A stretch of DNA of 64,000 bases from RBG-16-49-21 sp040768125. GTDB lineage: Bacteria > Spirochaetota > UBA4802 > UBA5550. The stretch is taken from contig JAXGNG010000003.1 in the NCBI GenBank assembly GCA_040768125.1, forward strand, positions 62,001-126,000, given 5' to 3'. Made by a program: the position numbers and the translations under genes. The notes under the pieces are model-generated. The model was given only the letters and a program-made list of their open reading frames with translations. It had not been told where the DNA came from and made no database searches. This document shows, piece by piece, positions 24,025-33,182 of this stretch; within the stretch, counting starts at the first letter, position 1; each line of letters starts with the position of its first letter.

Positions 24025-26133
24025 ATGGCGGCAGGGAACAGGGCACGGATCGTCGACGCGATGGAACAGGCGCGGTGGATGCAGAAGTCCGACATACTTC
24101 TCGGCATCGGCGTGGTCGCCGTGGTCACGATGCTCATCATCCCGATGCCCACGTTCCTCCTCGACATGATGCTGGTCTTGAGCATCATGTCGGGAATACT
24201 GGTCCTCCTCATCGTCATGTTCATCCAGCGGACCTTCGATTTTTCGATCTTCCCCTCGCTCCTTCTGGTCACCACGGTGTTCCGCCTCGCCCTGAACGTG
24301 TCGTCCACGAGGCTCATCCTTCTGCAGGGGGCGGCCTTCGACGGGCAGATCATCCGCGCCTTCGGGCAGTTCGTCGTGGGGGGAAACTACGTCGTCGGCT
24401 TCATCATTTTCGTGATCCTCGTGGCAGTGCAGTTCATCGTCATCACCAAGGGCGCCACGCGGACCGCCGAGGTGGCCGCCCGCTTCACCCTGGACGCCAT
24501 GCCGGGCAAGCAGATGAGCATCGACTCGGACCTCTCGAACGGGCTCATCACCGAGGAAGAGGCCCGGACGCGCCGCGAGGAGATACGCAAGGAGGCGGAT
24601 TTTTACGGGGCCATGGACGGTGCCTCCAAGTTCGTCCAGGGGGACGTGAAGGTGAGCATCGTCATCACCTTCATCAATATCATCGGCGGCTTCATCGTCG
24701 GGATGGTGATGAGGAACGAGACCTTCGACGTGGCGCTCCGCACCTACACGCTCCTCAGCATCGGTGACGGTCTCGTGGCGCAGATCCCCTCCCTCCTCAT
24801 CACCACGGCGACCGGTATCATCGTCACCAGGGCGGTGTCGAACGAGAACCTGGGCAAGGACATGGGGGACCAGCTCGGATCTCAGCCCCGGGCGCTCCTC
24901 ATCACCTCGGCCACCCTGGGCGCGGCGATCATCATACCGGGATTCCCGAAAATCGCCCTCCTGATTGCCTCGGCGGGCCTCGGAGCACTGGGGTACCTTC
25001 TCCTCCGGTCCCAGTCCGAGGAACAGCAGAAGGTGGAGCGGAAGGCGAAGGAAACCGCGCTGAAGGAGCACAGGCCCGAGGAGGTGACCCAGCTCGTCCA
25101 GGTGGATCCGCTGGAGGTGGAGATCGGGTACAACCTGATCCCCCTGGTCGACCCGGAGCAGGGGGGCACCCTCCTGGAAAGGATAACGAACATCAGGCGA
25201 AGGAGCGCCCTTGACATGGGCCTCATCGTGCCCCCCATCCGCATCCGTGACAACATGGAGCTCGAGCCCGAGGGGTACTCGATCCTGATCAAGGGCGTCG
25301 ATGTGGGACGGGGGACACTTCAGGTGGACAGGCTCATGGCCATGGATTCCGGGGAGGTCACCGAGAAGATCGAGGGCCAGGAGTTCACCGAGCCGGTGTT
25401 CAACCTGAAGGCAATCTGGATCAAGACCGACACCCGCGACGTCGCCGAAAGCCGCGGCTATACCGTCGTGGATTGCCCCACCATCATCGCCACGCATCTC
25501 ACCGAGATCATCAAGCGGCACGCAGACGAAATACTGGGCCGCCAGGAGGTCCAGAAGCTGATCGATACCGTGAAGGAGGACTACCCCGCGGTGGTGCGCG
25601 AGCTCCTGGATGACCACAAGATGACCCTCGGCGAGATCCAGCGCGTGCTCCAGGGCCTTCTCAGGGAGCGCGTGTCGATACGTAATATCGTCACCATACT
25701 GGAGACACTGGCCAGCTACGCCTCCTATTCGAAGGACCCGAGCTTCCTCGGCGAAAACGCGAGGATCGCACTCTCGAGGCAGATCACGAAGGACTACGCG
25801 GACAGGGCGGGGACCCTGAGGGTGATCACCGTCGATCCCGAGATCGAAACGATCATCCGCAACGCCGTCCACGAGGATCCCATCGAGGGGCCCGTCCTGG
25901 CCATGGACCCGACGACGCACCAGACCGTGGTGGAGTCGATGCTCGAGGCCTACCGCCGGTCGAAGAACATGGGGCACGCCCCGGTCTACCTCGTCTCGCC
26001 GCAGATCCGCCGCGTGACCTTCGCGCTCCTTGAGCGGGAAATGCCCGCGCCGGTGGTGCTGTCGTACAACGAGATACCGAACTCGGTGAAGGTGGAGGTG
26101 GTGGTCTCCGCGCTCCTCTCGAGCGCGGCCTAG
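24025..26133 (+). CDS. flhA: Flagellar export protein FlhA
   Basis: 702 residues. The N-terminal half has about eight membrane helices and the FHIPEP-type conserved segments (LNVSSTRLIL, RFTLDAMPGKQMSIDSDL, and the loop ITEEEARTRREEIRKEADFYGAMDGASKFVQGD). The C-terminal half is the cytoplasmic ring that docks chaperone-substrate complexes. GAGAGGAACT precedes the ATG. The length matches the family. It is followed by a 74-bp gap with a hairpin before flhF. Confidence 0.97.
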   Translation: MAAGNRARIVDAMEQARWMQKSDILLGIGVVAVVTMLIIPMPTFLLDMMLVLSIMSGILVLLIVMFIQRTFDFSIFPSLLLVTTVFRLALNVSSTRLILLQGAAFDGQIIRAFGQFVVGGNYVVGFIIFVILVAVQFIVITKGATRTAEVAARFTLDAMPGKQMSIDSDLSNGLITEEEARTRREEIRKEADFYGAMDGASKFVQGDVKVSIVITFINIIGGFIVGMVMRNETFDVALRTYTLLSIGDGLVAQIPSLLITTATGIIVTRAVSNENLGKDMGDQLGSQPRALLITSATLGAAIIIPGFPKIALLIASAGLGALGYLLLRSQSEEQQKVERKAKETALKEHRPEEVTQLVQVDPLEVEIGYNLIPLVDPEQGGTLLERITNIRRRSALDMGLIVPPIRIRDNMELEPEGYSILIKGVDVGRGTLQVDRLMAMDSGEVTEKIEGQEFTEPVFNLKAIWIKTDTRDVAESRGYTVVDCPTIIATHLTEIIKRHADEILGRQEVQKLIDTVKEDYPAVVRELLDDHKMTLGEIQRVLQGLLRERVSIRNIVTILETLASYASYSKDPSFLGENARIALSRQITKDYADRAGTLRVITVDPEIETIIRNAVHEDPIEGPVLAMDPTTHQTVVESMLEAYRRSKNMGHAPVYLVSPQIRRVTFALLEREMPAPVVLSYNEIPNSVKVEVVVSALLSSAA

Positions 26134-26162
26134 GGAACGATGTTTCACGATAGGACACAGGG

Positions 26163-26182
26163 GCGCGGTTACGGAACCGCGC
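26163..26182. repeat. Perfect 8-bp hairpin between flhA and flhF
   Basis: GCGCGGTT (26163-26170) and AACCGCGC (26175-26182) are perfect inverted arms with an ACGG tetraloop, 29 bases after the flhA stop and 25 before the flhF ATG. No T run follows, so it is more likely an mRNA-processing or attenuating element than a complete terminator. Confidence 0.5.
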
Positions 26183-26207
26183 ATATAACAATACTGGAGT
26201 GTATGCA

Positions 26208-27560
26208 ATGAGGTACATCAAGATCCGCGGGAATAATTACAACGAGGTCATGATGAAGCTGAAGATGGACCATGGCGACGACGCCATACCCATCAGCCAT
26301 AAATTCGTGAAGGAAGGGGGGCTCTTCAATTCGAAGCTCTTCGCCCGGGAGGTGGTGGAACTCACCGCCGCGGTGCAGGAGCGGAAAACGAAGTCCTCCC
26401 TCCTGTCCGGGAGCAGGAAAATCGACATTACCGTGGGGGACACCCCGGCAGCACGGAAGCCGGCGCCTTCCAGGTCCGCCGCTCCCGTCGTGCCGGAGCC
26501 GGCCAAATCGGCGGATTCCGGGCCCCAGGACGAGGTCCAGGAGTCGCGTCGCCCCGCGGGCTTCACGTTCAATGAAAAGCTGAACGAGGTCTACAACGGC
26601 ATCGCGGAGCAGCACCGCGCGACGGAGCCTCCCCGTCCCGCTCCGGAGGCCAGGGAGCAGCAGGCGGCACCCGCGTCGGGCGGGCGGCTGGAAAGGGACC
26701 TTGAGGAGATCAAGCGCGCGATCTACCGCATCAGCGGCGACGGCCCCGGCGAAAGGGGCCGGGAGCAGGACGACGGCGTCATGGGCCCCATGCGGCAGGT
26801 CCTGAAAAACAACGATTACGACGATGAGCAGTGCGCGACGATGATCAGCCAGATGAAGAACTCGATAAGCCGGGAGGACCTCAAGGACAGGCACCGGATA
26901 GAGAAAACCCTCAAAGACCTCCTTAAAAGCAGGATCGTCGTGACCGGGCCGATACGGACCGGGGGCCGGAAAAAGATCATCATGTTCATCGGCCCCACGG
27001 GAGTGGGGAAAACGACCACCATGGCGAAGCTGGGGGCCATCAACGCACTCCGGGAGGGGCACTCCGTTGCGTTCATCACGATCGACAATTACCGGATCGC
27101 GGCGACGGAACAGCTGAAGAAATACGCCGAAATCATGAATATCCCGATCCACTCGGTCAACAACCATAAGGAGTTCAGGGAGATCGTTGGACGGGAAAAG
27201 GCGAATATCATCATGGTTGATACCTCGGGGCGGAGCCACCGCAACGACGTCAAAATATCGGAGATCAAGGACTTCGCGGACACGATCGACGGGGACTGCG
27301 AGAAGATTCTCTGCGTGAGCGCCAACACGAAGAAGGCGGACGTGCAGGACGTATTCAGGGCCTTCGATTCGATACGGTTCGACAGCGTCATCATCACGAA
27401 GGTGGATGAGACCTCCTATATCGGGAATGTCGTCGATATCGCCGATAAATTCAAAAAGCCGATAGCCTACTACACGATCGGGCAGGAGGTGCCGAATGAC
27501 ATCGTGGTCGCCGATCCTGATAAGATTGTTGACATGATGGTGGGCAGTGTTTATAATTAA
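26208..27560 (+). CDS. flhF: Flagellar SRP-like GTPase FlhF
   Basis: 450 residues. An N-terminal basic domain (MRYIKIRGNNYNEVMMKLKMDHG) and a variable proline-rich linker are followed by the SRP-type NG domain with GPTGVGKTTTMAKLG, DNYRIAATEQLKKYAE, DTSGRSHRN and ITKVDET. FlhF sets flagellar position and number together with FlhG. ATG at 26208 lies a suitable distance from CTGGAGTG; the GTG at 26199 is an alternative. It is 30 bp upstream of flhG. Confidence 0.95.
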   Translation: MRYIKIRGNNYNEVMMKLKMDHGDDAIPISHKFVKEGGLFNSKLFAREVVELTAAVQERKTKSSLLSGSRKIDITVGDTPAARKPAPSRSAAPVVPEPAKSADSGPQDEVQESRRPAGFTFNEKLNEVYNGIAEQHRATEPPRPAPEAREQQAAPASGGRLERDLEEIKRAIYRISGDGPGERGREQDDGVMGPMRQVLKNNDYDDEQCATMISQMKNSISREDLKDRHRIEKTLKDLLKSRIVVTGPIRTGGRKKIIMFIGPTGVGKTTTMAKLGAINALREGHSVAFITIDNYRIAATEQLKKYAEIMNIPIHSVNNHKEFREIVGREKANIIMVDTSGRSHRNDVKISEIKDFADTIDGDCEKILCVSANTKKADVQDVFRAFDSIRFDSVIITKVDETSYIGNVVDIADKFKKPIAYYTIGQEVPNDIVVADPDKIVDMMVGSVYN

Positions 27561-27590
27561 TTCAGGCATCTCTCGGTAAGGAGGCCTATC

Positions 27591-28466
27591 GTGGACCAAG
27601 CCGCAAACCTGAGAAGACTGGTGCTCGAGACCGACGCCAGGAAGCAAAAGAAGACGAAGACGATCGCCATCGCGAGCGGCAAGGGCGGCGTGGGTAAAAC
27701 CAGCGTCGCCGTGAGTCTTTCCATCGCCATCGCCCAGTGCGGTTCCACGGTCACCCTCCTGGACGCGGACCTGGGACTGGCGAACATCAACGTGATCCTC
27801 GGCATCATCCCCAAATACAACCTCTACCATGTGATCAAGGGGCAGAAGAAGCTGAAGGACATCGTCATCGACGTCCCCGAGGGGATAAAGATCATCGCCG
27901 GCGCCTCGGGCTTCCACCAGCTCGCGAACCTCGAGGCGAAGCAGAGGAACGATTTCATCGGCGCCGTGGCGGAGCTCGATTCGGACGATTACATGATCAT
28001 CGACACCGGGGCGGGGGTGTCGCAGAACGTGCTCTCCTTCGTCATCGCCGCCGACGAGGTGATCGTCGTGACCACGCCTGAGCCCACGGCGATCACGGAC
28101 GCCTACGGCATCATCAAATCCATCGCGGCGCAGGCCCCCGACAAGGTGATTAAAATAATCGTCAACCGGGTCGCCTCGGTGGCGGAGGGCAACCGGGTGG
28201 CCCAGCGGGTCATCAATATCGCCGGGCAGTTCCTCAACATCAAGGTGGACAACCTGGGCTTCATATTCGACGACCTCTACGTGCCCAAGTCGGTGCGCAA
28301 CCAGAAGCCCTTTATCGTGAGTTATCCAAAATCGAAGGCGGCGGGGTGCGTGACGATCATCGCGGAACGGATCTGCAACAGGGCGTCGTCTTCCAAGGGC
28401 TCGGGCCTGGCCTCGTTTTTCAAGAACCTCTTCGTGTCCGGTGACGACGGGGAAGAGGAGGAATAG
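27591..28466 (+). CDS. flhG: MinD-like ATPase FlhG
   Basis: 291 residues from a GTG with GGAGG upstream. The deviant Walker A motif SGKGGVGKTSVAVSL, the switch phrase DADLGLANINVILG, and the Walker B IIDTGAGVS identify a MinD/ParA-family ATPase. The N-terminal DQAANLRRLV matches the FlhG activation helix that stimulates FlhF GTPase. It regulates flagellar number. The C-terminus has a hydrophobic patch (ASFFKNLFV) that could act in membrane binding, followed by an acidic tail. Confidence 0.95.
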   Translation: MDQAANLRRLVLETDARKQKKTKTIAIASGKGGVGKTSVAVSLSIAIAQCGSTVTLLDADLGLANINVILGIIPKYNLYHVIKGQKKLKDIVIDVPEGIKIIAGASGFHQLANLEAKQRNDFIGAVAELDSDDYMIIDTGAGVSQNVLSFVIAADEVIVVTTPEPTAITDAYGIIKSIAAQAPDKVIKIIVNRVASVAEGNRVAQRVINIAGQFLNIKVDNLGFIFDDLYVPKSVRNQKPFIVSYPKSKAAGCVTIIAERICNRASSSKGSGLASFFKNLFVSGDDGEEEE

Positions 28467-28533
28467 CGGTTGCCGACCGGTGGCACTATTCCCGTAGGGG
28501 AAGACGGTTCACGGGGCATCCGGTGAGGCGAGA

Positions 28534-29088
28534 ATGATCGGATTGAACAGACTGTCCCTTGAGGTGAAATCGGCCGCCCTCTTCGGCGCCGGTGCGCTGC
28601 TGCTCTCCACGGTCATCGGCTTCATCGCCGGGGTGCGCTGGGGCGTGGTCCTGCTCCGCGCGGCGATCATGACGGCGGTCTTCGCCGGCATCGGCTTCGG
28701 GATATGCCTGATACTGAAAAGGTTCGTGCCGGAGCTCTACGAGGCCCTGGTGTCCGTGACGTCATTCGGTAACGCCGCGGACCGGGGCGAGGACCTCGAT
28801 GCCATGGCAGGGGAGTCCGCCGGAGCCGGGGAACCCGACGGGCAGCGCGGGCCGGAAGATGAACCGGAGGAGAGAGGGGGCGCCCCCGCCTCCGCGGCGT
28901 CCGGAGAATTCCGCGAGCTCGACGGGGAGGGCCTGCCGTCCTACAGCTCGCGGCCCGCGGGCGGCTCCGTGGACACGAGGTCGGGCAAGCTCGGCAAGCA
29001 TATTATCGAGCAGGAAAAACTGGCGAAATACGAGCCGAAGGTAATGGCACAGGCGGTGAGAACGATGATGAACAGGGAACGAGACTAA
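28534..29088 (+). CDS. Small membrane protein of the flagellar operon, unknown function
   Basis: 184 residues. Two membrane helices (LFGAGALLLSTVIGFIAGV and AAIMTAVFAGIGFGICLIL), an acidic low-complexity linker, and a conserved-looking C-terminal motif KLGKHIIEQEKLAKYEPKVMAQAVRTMMNRE. I believe similar C-termini occur in spirochaete proteins encoded between flhG and fliA, but no function is known to me. It lies in the same direction between those two genes. ATG at 28534; the ribosome site is weak. Confidence 0.75.
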   Translation: MIGLNRLSLEVKSAALFGAGALLLSTVIGFIAGVRWGVVLLRAAIMTAVFAGIGFGICLILKRFVPELYEALVSVTSFGNAADRGEDLDAMAGESAGAGEPDGQRGPEDEPEERGGAPASAASGEFRELDGEGLPSYSSRPAGGSVDTRSGKLGKHIIEQEKLAKYEPKVMAQAVRTMMNRERD

Positions 29089-29104
29089 TACCCGGGAACG
29101 GAGT

Positions 29105-29905
29105 ATGAATGATAAAAAATTCAAAGAACTGGATGCCGTCGGCGAGGACAAGCTCTGGGAGAAGTTCATCAAGTCGAATAACCAGGATCTGAGGGACTAT
29201 TTCGTCATCAAGTACGCCCCCCTGGTGAAATACGTTGCGGGCAAGATATCGATGGGCATGCCCGCGAACATCGAGTTCGACGACCTGGTATCCTACGGCA
29301 TTTTCGGCCTCATCGACGCCATCACCAAGTTTGATCCCGCCCGGGGGATCAAGTTCAAGACCTACGCGATGACCCGCATCCGGGGGGCCATTTTCGACGA
29401 GCTCCGCTCGATCGACTGGATACCGCGGTCGATCAGGCAGAAGGCGAAGCAGATCGAGGTGGTGATCTCCGAGCTCGAGAACCGCCTGGGGCGGACCGTC
29501 GAGGACGAGGAGATCGCCCGGGAGCTCGGTATTTCCGTGGAAGAGTTCCAGTCCCTTCTCGCCAAGCTCTCCGGCACCTCAATGCTTTCCCTCAATGACA
29601 TCTGGTATCTCGGGGACGACAGCGATGAACTGTCGATACTCGAAACCCTCGAGGCCCCGGAAAACATGAATCCCGACGTCCTGGTTGAAAAGCAGGAGAT
29701 CCGTGATTATATTATAGAGGCGATAAAGAAGCTCCCGGACAAGGAGAAGAAGGTAATCGTGCTCTATTACTACGAGGACCTCACCCTGAAGGAGATCGGG
29801 GACGTTCTCGAGGTGACCGAGAGCAGGGTTTCCCAACTCCACACCAAGGCAATCATGAGGCTCAGGGGGCGCCTTGGCCGGATCAAGTCCAATATCGTGG
29901 GATAA
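29105..29905 (+). CDS. fliA: Flagellar sigma factor FliA (sigma-28/WhiG)
   Basis: 266 residues. Region 2 is clear (VKYVAGKISMGMPANIEFDDLVSYGIFGLIDAI and KFKTYAMTRIRGAIFDELR), followed by region 3 (WIPRSIRQKAKQIE) and region 4 (ALKEIGDVLEVTESRVSQLHTKAI-type helix-turn-helix). It directs RNA polymerase to late flagellar promoters of the form TAAA-N15-CCGATAA; one such promoter lies upstream of flgM at 41746-41772. It lies 16 bp after the preceding gene. Confidence 0.96.
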   Translation: MNDKKFKELDAVGEDKLWEKFIKSNNQDLRDYFVIKYAPLVKYVAGKISMGMPANIEFDDLVSYGIFGLIDAITKFDPARGIKFKTYAMTRIRGAIFDELRSIDWIPRSIRQKAKQIEVVISELENRLGRTVEDEEIARELGISVEEFQSLLAKLSGTSMLSLNDIWYLGDDSDELSILETLEAPENMNPDVLVEKQEIRDYIIEAIKKLPDKEKKVIVLYYYEDLTLKEIGDVLEVTESRVSQLHTKAIMRLRGRLGRIKSNIVG

Positions 29906-29926
29906 CGGAATGCGCGGAGCCCTTCG

Positions 29927-31888
29927 ATGACGAAACTAAAGGACCTCTTCATGACCCTGGACGTGTCCGACGCCGGCGTCGATGAGAGCGCCGTGGAGGT
30001 CAGGGCCGATTCCGTCAGGCAGGCCCTTGAACTGGCCGCCCGGGATCTCGGGGTCGACGTCTCCCTCCTGGACTACCAGATACTGGAAAAGGGTACGAGG
30101 GGATTTCTCGGCATCGGCAGGCTGCCGTACCGGGTGCTCGTGACGCCCCTGGCAGGGCTTCGCGAGCAGGGGGAGCTCGAGGACCTGGAACGAAAGCTTT
30201 CCCGGGAGCACGCCGGCGGCGCCAGGGCGGACATGGACGGGTCATTTTCCGTGAGGGTCACGAAAAGCGGCATATGGCTCACGGTTACGCCTTCCCGGGG
30301 CAAGGGAAGCCCCGTGACCCCGGAAGAGGTCAACAACAAGCTCTACTCAATGAAGATAATGCCGGAAGATTCAGCCAGGATAGAAAAGGAGGTGGGCAAG
30401 GCCACGGGGAAGCCCGTTAAGATAGGCCCCTGGAAGCCGAACCCGGATTACGACGGCTCGATGAGCATCGAGATAACCGAGGACGAGATGAAGGCCTTCG
30501 TCCATTTCGTTCCGCCCCGGTATTCCGGCCGGCACATCGAGTACGGCGAGGTGATCGAGGGCCTCAAGAAGTCCGGGGTGAAAATTGGCATCAAGGAGGA
30601 TGCCATCAAGGAGTACCTGGAGCAGATGGAGTATCACCGTCCTCTCCTGGCCGCCGAGGGCGCCAGGACCGTCAACGGGAAGGACGCCTACGTGGAGTAC
30701 AAGGTCCGGGTCGACACGAAGGACGTTTCCTTCGAGGAGGACGAATCGGGTAAGGTCGATTTCAGGAACCTGGAGCTCCTCGAGAACGTGGTCGTGGGAC
30801 AGCTCCTCGCCGTCAAGGTGCCCGCGGAGCAGGGCACGCCGGGGCGCACGATTACCAACCGCCTGCTCCCCGCCCGTTCCGGGAAGGACATCAAGATACA
30901 GCACGGCAAGGGGACGATCCTTTCCGAGGACGGCACGGAACTCACGGCGGCAATAAACGGCCAGGTGGTGTTCAAGGTCGGGAGGCTCAGCGTCGAGCCC
31001 GTGTACGTGGTCAACGGCGACGTGTCCCTGGAAACGGGGAACATCGTGTTCCTGGGGTCGGTCATCATCGCGGGGAACGTGCAGGACAACTTCGAGGTGA
31101 AGGCGGCGGGGAATATCGAGGTCAGGGGGACGGTCCAGAAGGCCTTCCTCGAGGCCGAGGGGGACATCATTATTTTCCAGGGCATTATCGGGCGGGAAGA
31201 GGCGCGGATCGAGTCGACGAGCGGCACGGTCTACGCCAAGTTCATACAGAACGCCAGGGTCTTCGCGGAAAACGACGTCATCGTCCCGGAGGGAATCCTC
31301 CATTCCAGCATTGACGCGGGGATGCGGATATTGTCTCTGGGCAAGCGTGCCCGCATCGTGGGCGGCGTGATCCGCGCGGGAGATGAGGTGAACGCGCGCC
31401 ATCTTGGCACCGATGTGTCCACGCGCACCGAGATCCGGGTCGGCATCCACCCGAAGGTGCTTCAGCAGAAAACGGACCTCACGGCCATGAAGGAAAAGAT
31501 AGAAGAGGAGCAGGTGCAGCTCAAGCTTAACCTCCGGACCCTGGAGACGCAGAAGCGGAACGCGGGAAAGCTTCCCGCCGAAAAGGAGCAGCTCCTGAAG
31601 GACCTCCAGGCGCGAAACGCGAAGCTGGCGGAGCGGATGGAGGAGATAGACGGCGAGCTCAAGGAGGTGAACTCCTTCATCGAAATGTCGGAGCACAAAG
31701 GGCGGGTCTGCGCCGAGCGGACGGCGCACTCGGGCGTCGAGGTGTACATCAAGGACAAGATCTATTCCTTGAGGGACCCCTACAATCACGTGAAGTTCAC
31801 CCTCGAGGGGGACCAGATACGAATCTCCGAATATGAGCCGCCCGCCGGGTACGAGGGCAGGACGGTGCTCTCCAGGAGAAGGCGTTAG
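29927..31888 (+). CDS. FapA-family (DUF342) polymer-binding-type protein with Jag_N-like start
   Basis: 653 residues. Residues about 20-85 resemble the Jag/KhpB N-terminal domain (ALELAARDLGVDVSLLDYQILEKG and TRGFLGIGRLPYRV). A DUF342/FapA region follows, with the beta-helix-like repeats (DVSLETGNIVFLGSVIIAGNVQDNFEVKAAGNIEVRGTVQKA-type, about residues 345-470) and a C-terminal coiled coil. FapA-like proteins are found in spirochaete flagellar operons; their exact role is not established to my knowledge. It follows fliA by 21 bp. Confidence 0.82.
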   Translation: MTKLKDLFMTLDVSDAGVDESAVEVRADSVRQALELAARDLGVDVSLLDYQILEKGTRGFLGIGRLPYRVLVTPLAGLREQGELEDLERKLSREHAGGARADMDGSFSVRVTKSGIWLTVTPSRGKGSPVTPEEVNNKLYSMKIMPEDSARIEKEVGKATGKPVKIGPWKPNPDYDGSMSIEITEDEMKAFVHFVPPRYSGRHIEYGEVIEGLKKSGVKIGIKEDAIKEYLEQMEYHRPLLAAEGARTVNGKDAYVEYKVRVDTKDVSFEEDESGKVDFRNLELLENVVVGQLLAVKVPAEQGTPGRTITNRLLPARSGKDIKIQHGKGTILSEDGTELTAAINGQVVFKVGRLSVEPVYVVNGDVSLETGNIVFLGSVIIAGNVQDNFEVKAAGNIEVRGTVQKAFLEAEGDIIIFQGIIGREEARIESTSGTVYAKFIQNARVFAENDVIVPEGILHSSIDAGMRILSLGKRARIVGGVIRAGDEVNARHLGTDVSTRTEIRVGIHPKVLQQKTDLTAMKEKIEEEQVQLKLNLRTLETQKRNAGKLPAEKEQLLKDLQARNAKLAERMEEIDGELKEVNSFIEMSEHKGRVCAERTAHSGVEVYIKDKIYSLRDPYNHVKFTLEGDQIRISEYEPPAGYEGRTVLSRRRR

Positions 31889-31898
31889 GGGGCGGCCA

Positions 31899-32216
31899 AT
31901 GACCATCAGGCCGATTGATCTCCAGTCCAATATTTCCCAGATTACCGAGGTGGGGCGGTCGGAGCAGGCGCGCTCCGAGGCCCTCGTCGAGCAGCAGCAT
32001 CTCCTCCAGAAGGAGTCGGGCGAAAAAGGCCGCATGATCAACACGAAACTCGAAGAGTCGAAGAAGGGCGATAACGCGGTGATCCACGACGAGCAGAAGA
32101 AGGAGGAGCGGCGCGAGGAGTCACGGGAAAAAGGCGAAGGCGGAGAAAAACGCGGCCCCCGCCGCGGCCTGAGCGTTGATGAGAAAATGGGAACCATCGT
32201 CGATATCCTCAAGTAA
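31899..32216 (+). CDS. Small charged protein, unknown function
   Basis: 105 residues from ATG 31899 with TTAGGGGGC upstream. The N-terminus (IRPIDLQSNISQITEVGRSEQAR) is followed by a long Glu/Lys/Arg-rich helical stretch and ends GLSVDEKMGTIVDILK. No known domain is recognised. It lies 10 bp after the DUF342 gene and is probably part of the operon. An upstream in-frame ATG at 31833 would overlap the previous gene. Confidence 0.65.
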   Translation: MTIRPIDLQSNISQITEVGRSEQARSEALVEQQHLLQKESGEKGRMINTKLEESKKGDNAVIHDEQKKEERREESREKGEGGEKRGPRRGLSVDEKMGTIVDILK

Positions 32217-32286
32217 CCGCATCCGCCGGGGGGAGGGTGCGAATCGTTATGAGACATAATCAAAGTGGGGTCAGGGGGAAGTCATA

Positions 32287-33126
32287 ATGCAATTTTTTTT
32301 CCTGCTGCTTTTCAACGTGTTCCTCGGGGCGGTGCTCTATCTCGTCATCAGCCTCAAGCTCGAGAGGTCCGCCACGGAGTACCGCGAGAGACGGCTTCGC
32401 AAGGAGATGGACGCGATAATCAGGGAATTCAACCTGACTGCCGAGAGGAACATCTCGATACTCGAGGGCAAGATACGGGTCATGCGCCGCCTCCTCGAGA
32501 AAACGGGTGATATCAGGTCGGTCGACCTCATCATGGAAGAGGAGGAGGCCGCCTGCGCCTCCCCGGGGGCGAAAAGGGAGGGGACGAACACGGAGGAGGC
32601 GGGATACGATCTCGCGGTCCCCGCGATTCCCGTTGAAAGACGGGGTGAATCCATCGCCCGGGCGGGGAAAGCGGCGGCAATTGCCGCGGGCATGGTAAAA
32701 AAAGGCTTGCTAATATTTTTTGAAAAAATCAATCATATGCTTTCACGCCGGGAAATGCTGCCGGCCGAGCATGTTCCGAAGATAGGCGTGCGTCATGAAC
32801 CGACTCATGACGCGGTGACCTTGCCGGATCCGCCGGTGAGGCGGGAATGGGTGGATGAGGAGCAACATCCGGTCCTCATAGAGAAGGACCTGAGGGACGT
32901 GGCCCCGATCGAGCCCCCGGAGGCGGCTTCCGATGAATCCGCGAGGCCCCTCTCGGAGAGGGAGATAGAGGAGATCGTCGCCGGCTCTGACGATAAATAC
33001 GCGATGGTTTCGGTCCTCTTCGAGGGAGGATGCGGCATAGATGAGATATCGAGGTATTCGGGGCTTCCCGCGGGGGAGGTTCGCCTGGTTCTCAACCTGA
33101 GCGGGCATGTCACGGCGGAACAATAA
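32287..33126 (+). CDS. Single-membrane-helix protein with C-terminal HTH-like segment
   Basis: 279 residues. One N-terminal membrane helix (FFFLLLFNVFLGAVLYLVISL) is followed by a coiled-coil-like stretch, a low-complexity middle and a C-terminal region (KYAMVSVLFEGGCGIDEISRYSGLPAGEVRLVLNL) that looks like a helix-turn-helix as in DUF6115/DUF2802-type proteins of flagellar loci. Function unknown. It precedes cheR in the same direction. A copy of the ATGAGACATAA motif lies in its leader. Confidence 0.7.
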   Translation: MQFFFLLLFNVFLGAVLYLVISLKLERSATEYRERRLRKEMDAIIREFNLTAERNISILEGKIRVMRRLLEKTGDIRSVDLIMEEEEAACASPGAKREGTNTEEAGYDLAVPAIPVERRGESIARAGKAAAIAAGMVKKGLLIFFEKINHMLSRREMLPAEHVPKIGVRHEPTHDAVTLPDPPVRREWVDEEQHPVLIEKDLRDVAPIEPPEAASDESARPLSEREIEEIVAGSDDKYAMVSVLFEGGCGIDEISRYSGLPAGEVRLVLNLSGHVTAEQ

Positions 33127-33182
33127 TCCGGCGCCGCGCGGGACCCCGGTGCCGATCATGGGTGTTTCGAGGTGAAGAGGGT

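Noticed and set aside
21895..26208. Open frame of 1437 codons on the minus strand, opposite fliR-flhB-flhA
   Set aside because: It is rich in His, Asp, Arg and Gly with no recognisable domain and lies exactly opposite conserved flagellar genes. Such long antisense frames are common in GC-rich DNA with strong third-position bias.
26169..27917. Open frame of 582 codons on the minus strand, opposite flhF and flhG
   Set aside because: Composition of a shadow frame and no domain; the plus strand encodes clear FlhF and FlhG.
28467..28533. Sigma-54 promoter-like TGGCAC near the gene after flhG
   Set aside because: The downstream TTGC element at the right distance is missing (TGGCAC-N5-CCGTA).
30371..32263. 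Open frame of 630 codons on the minus strand, opposite the FapA-family gene
   Set aside because: Same shadow pattern; the plus-strand gene has recognisable domains and operon context.
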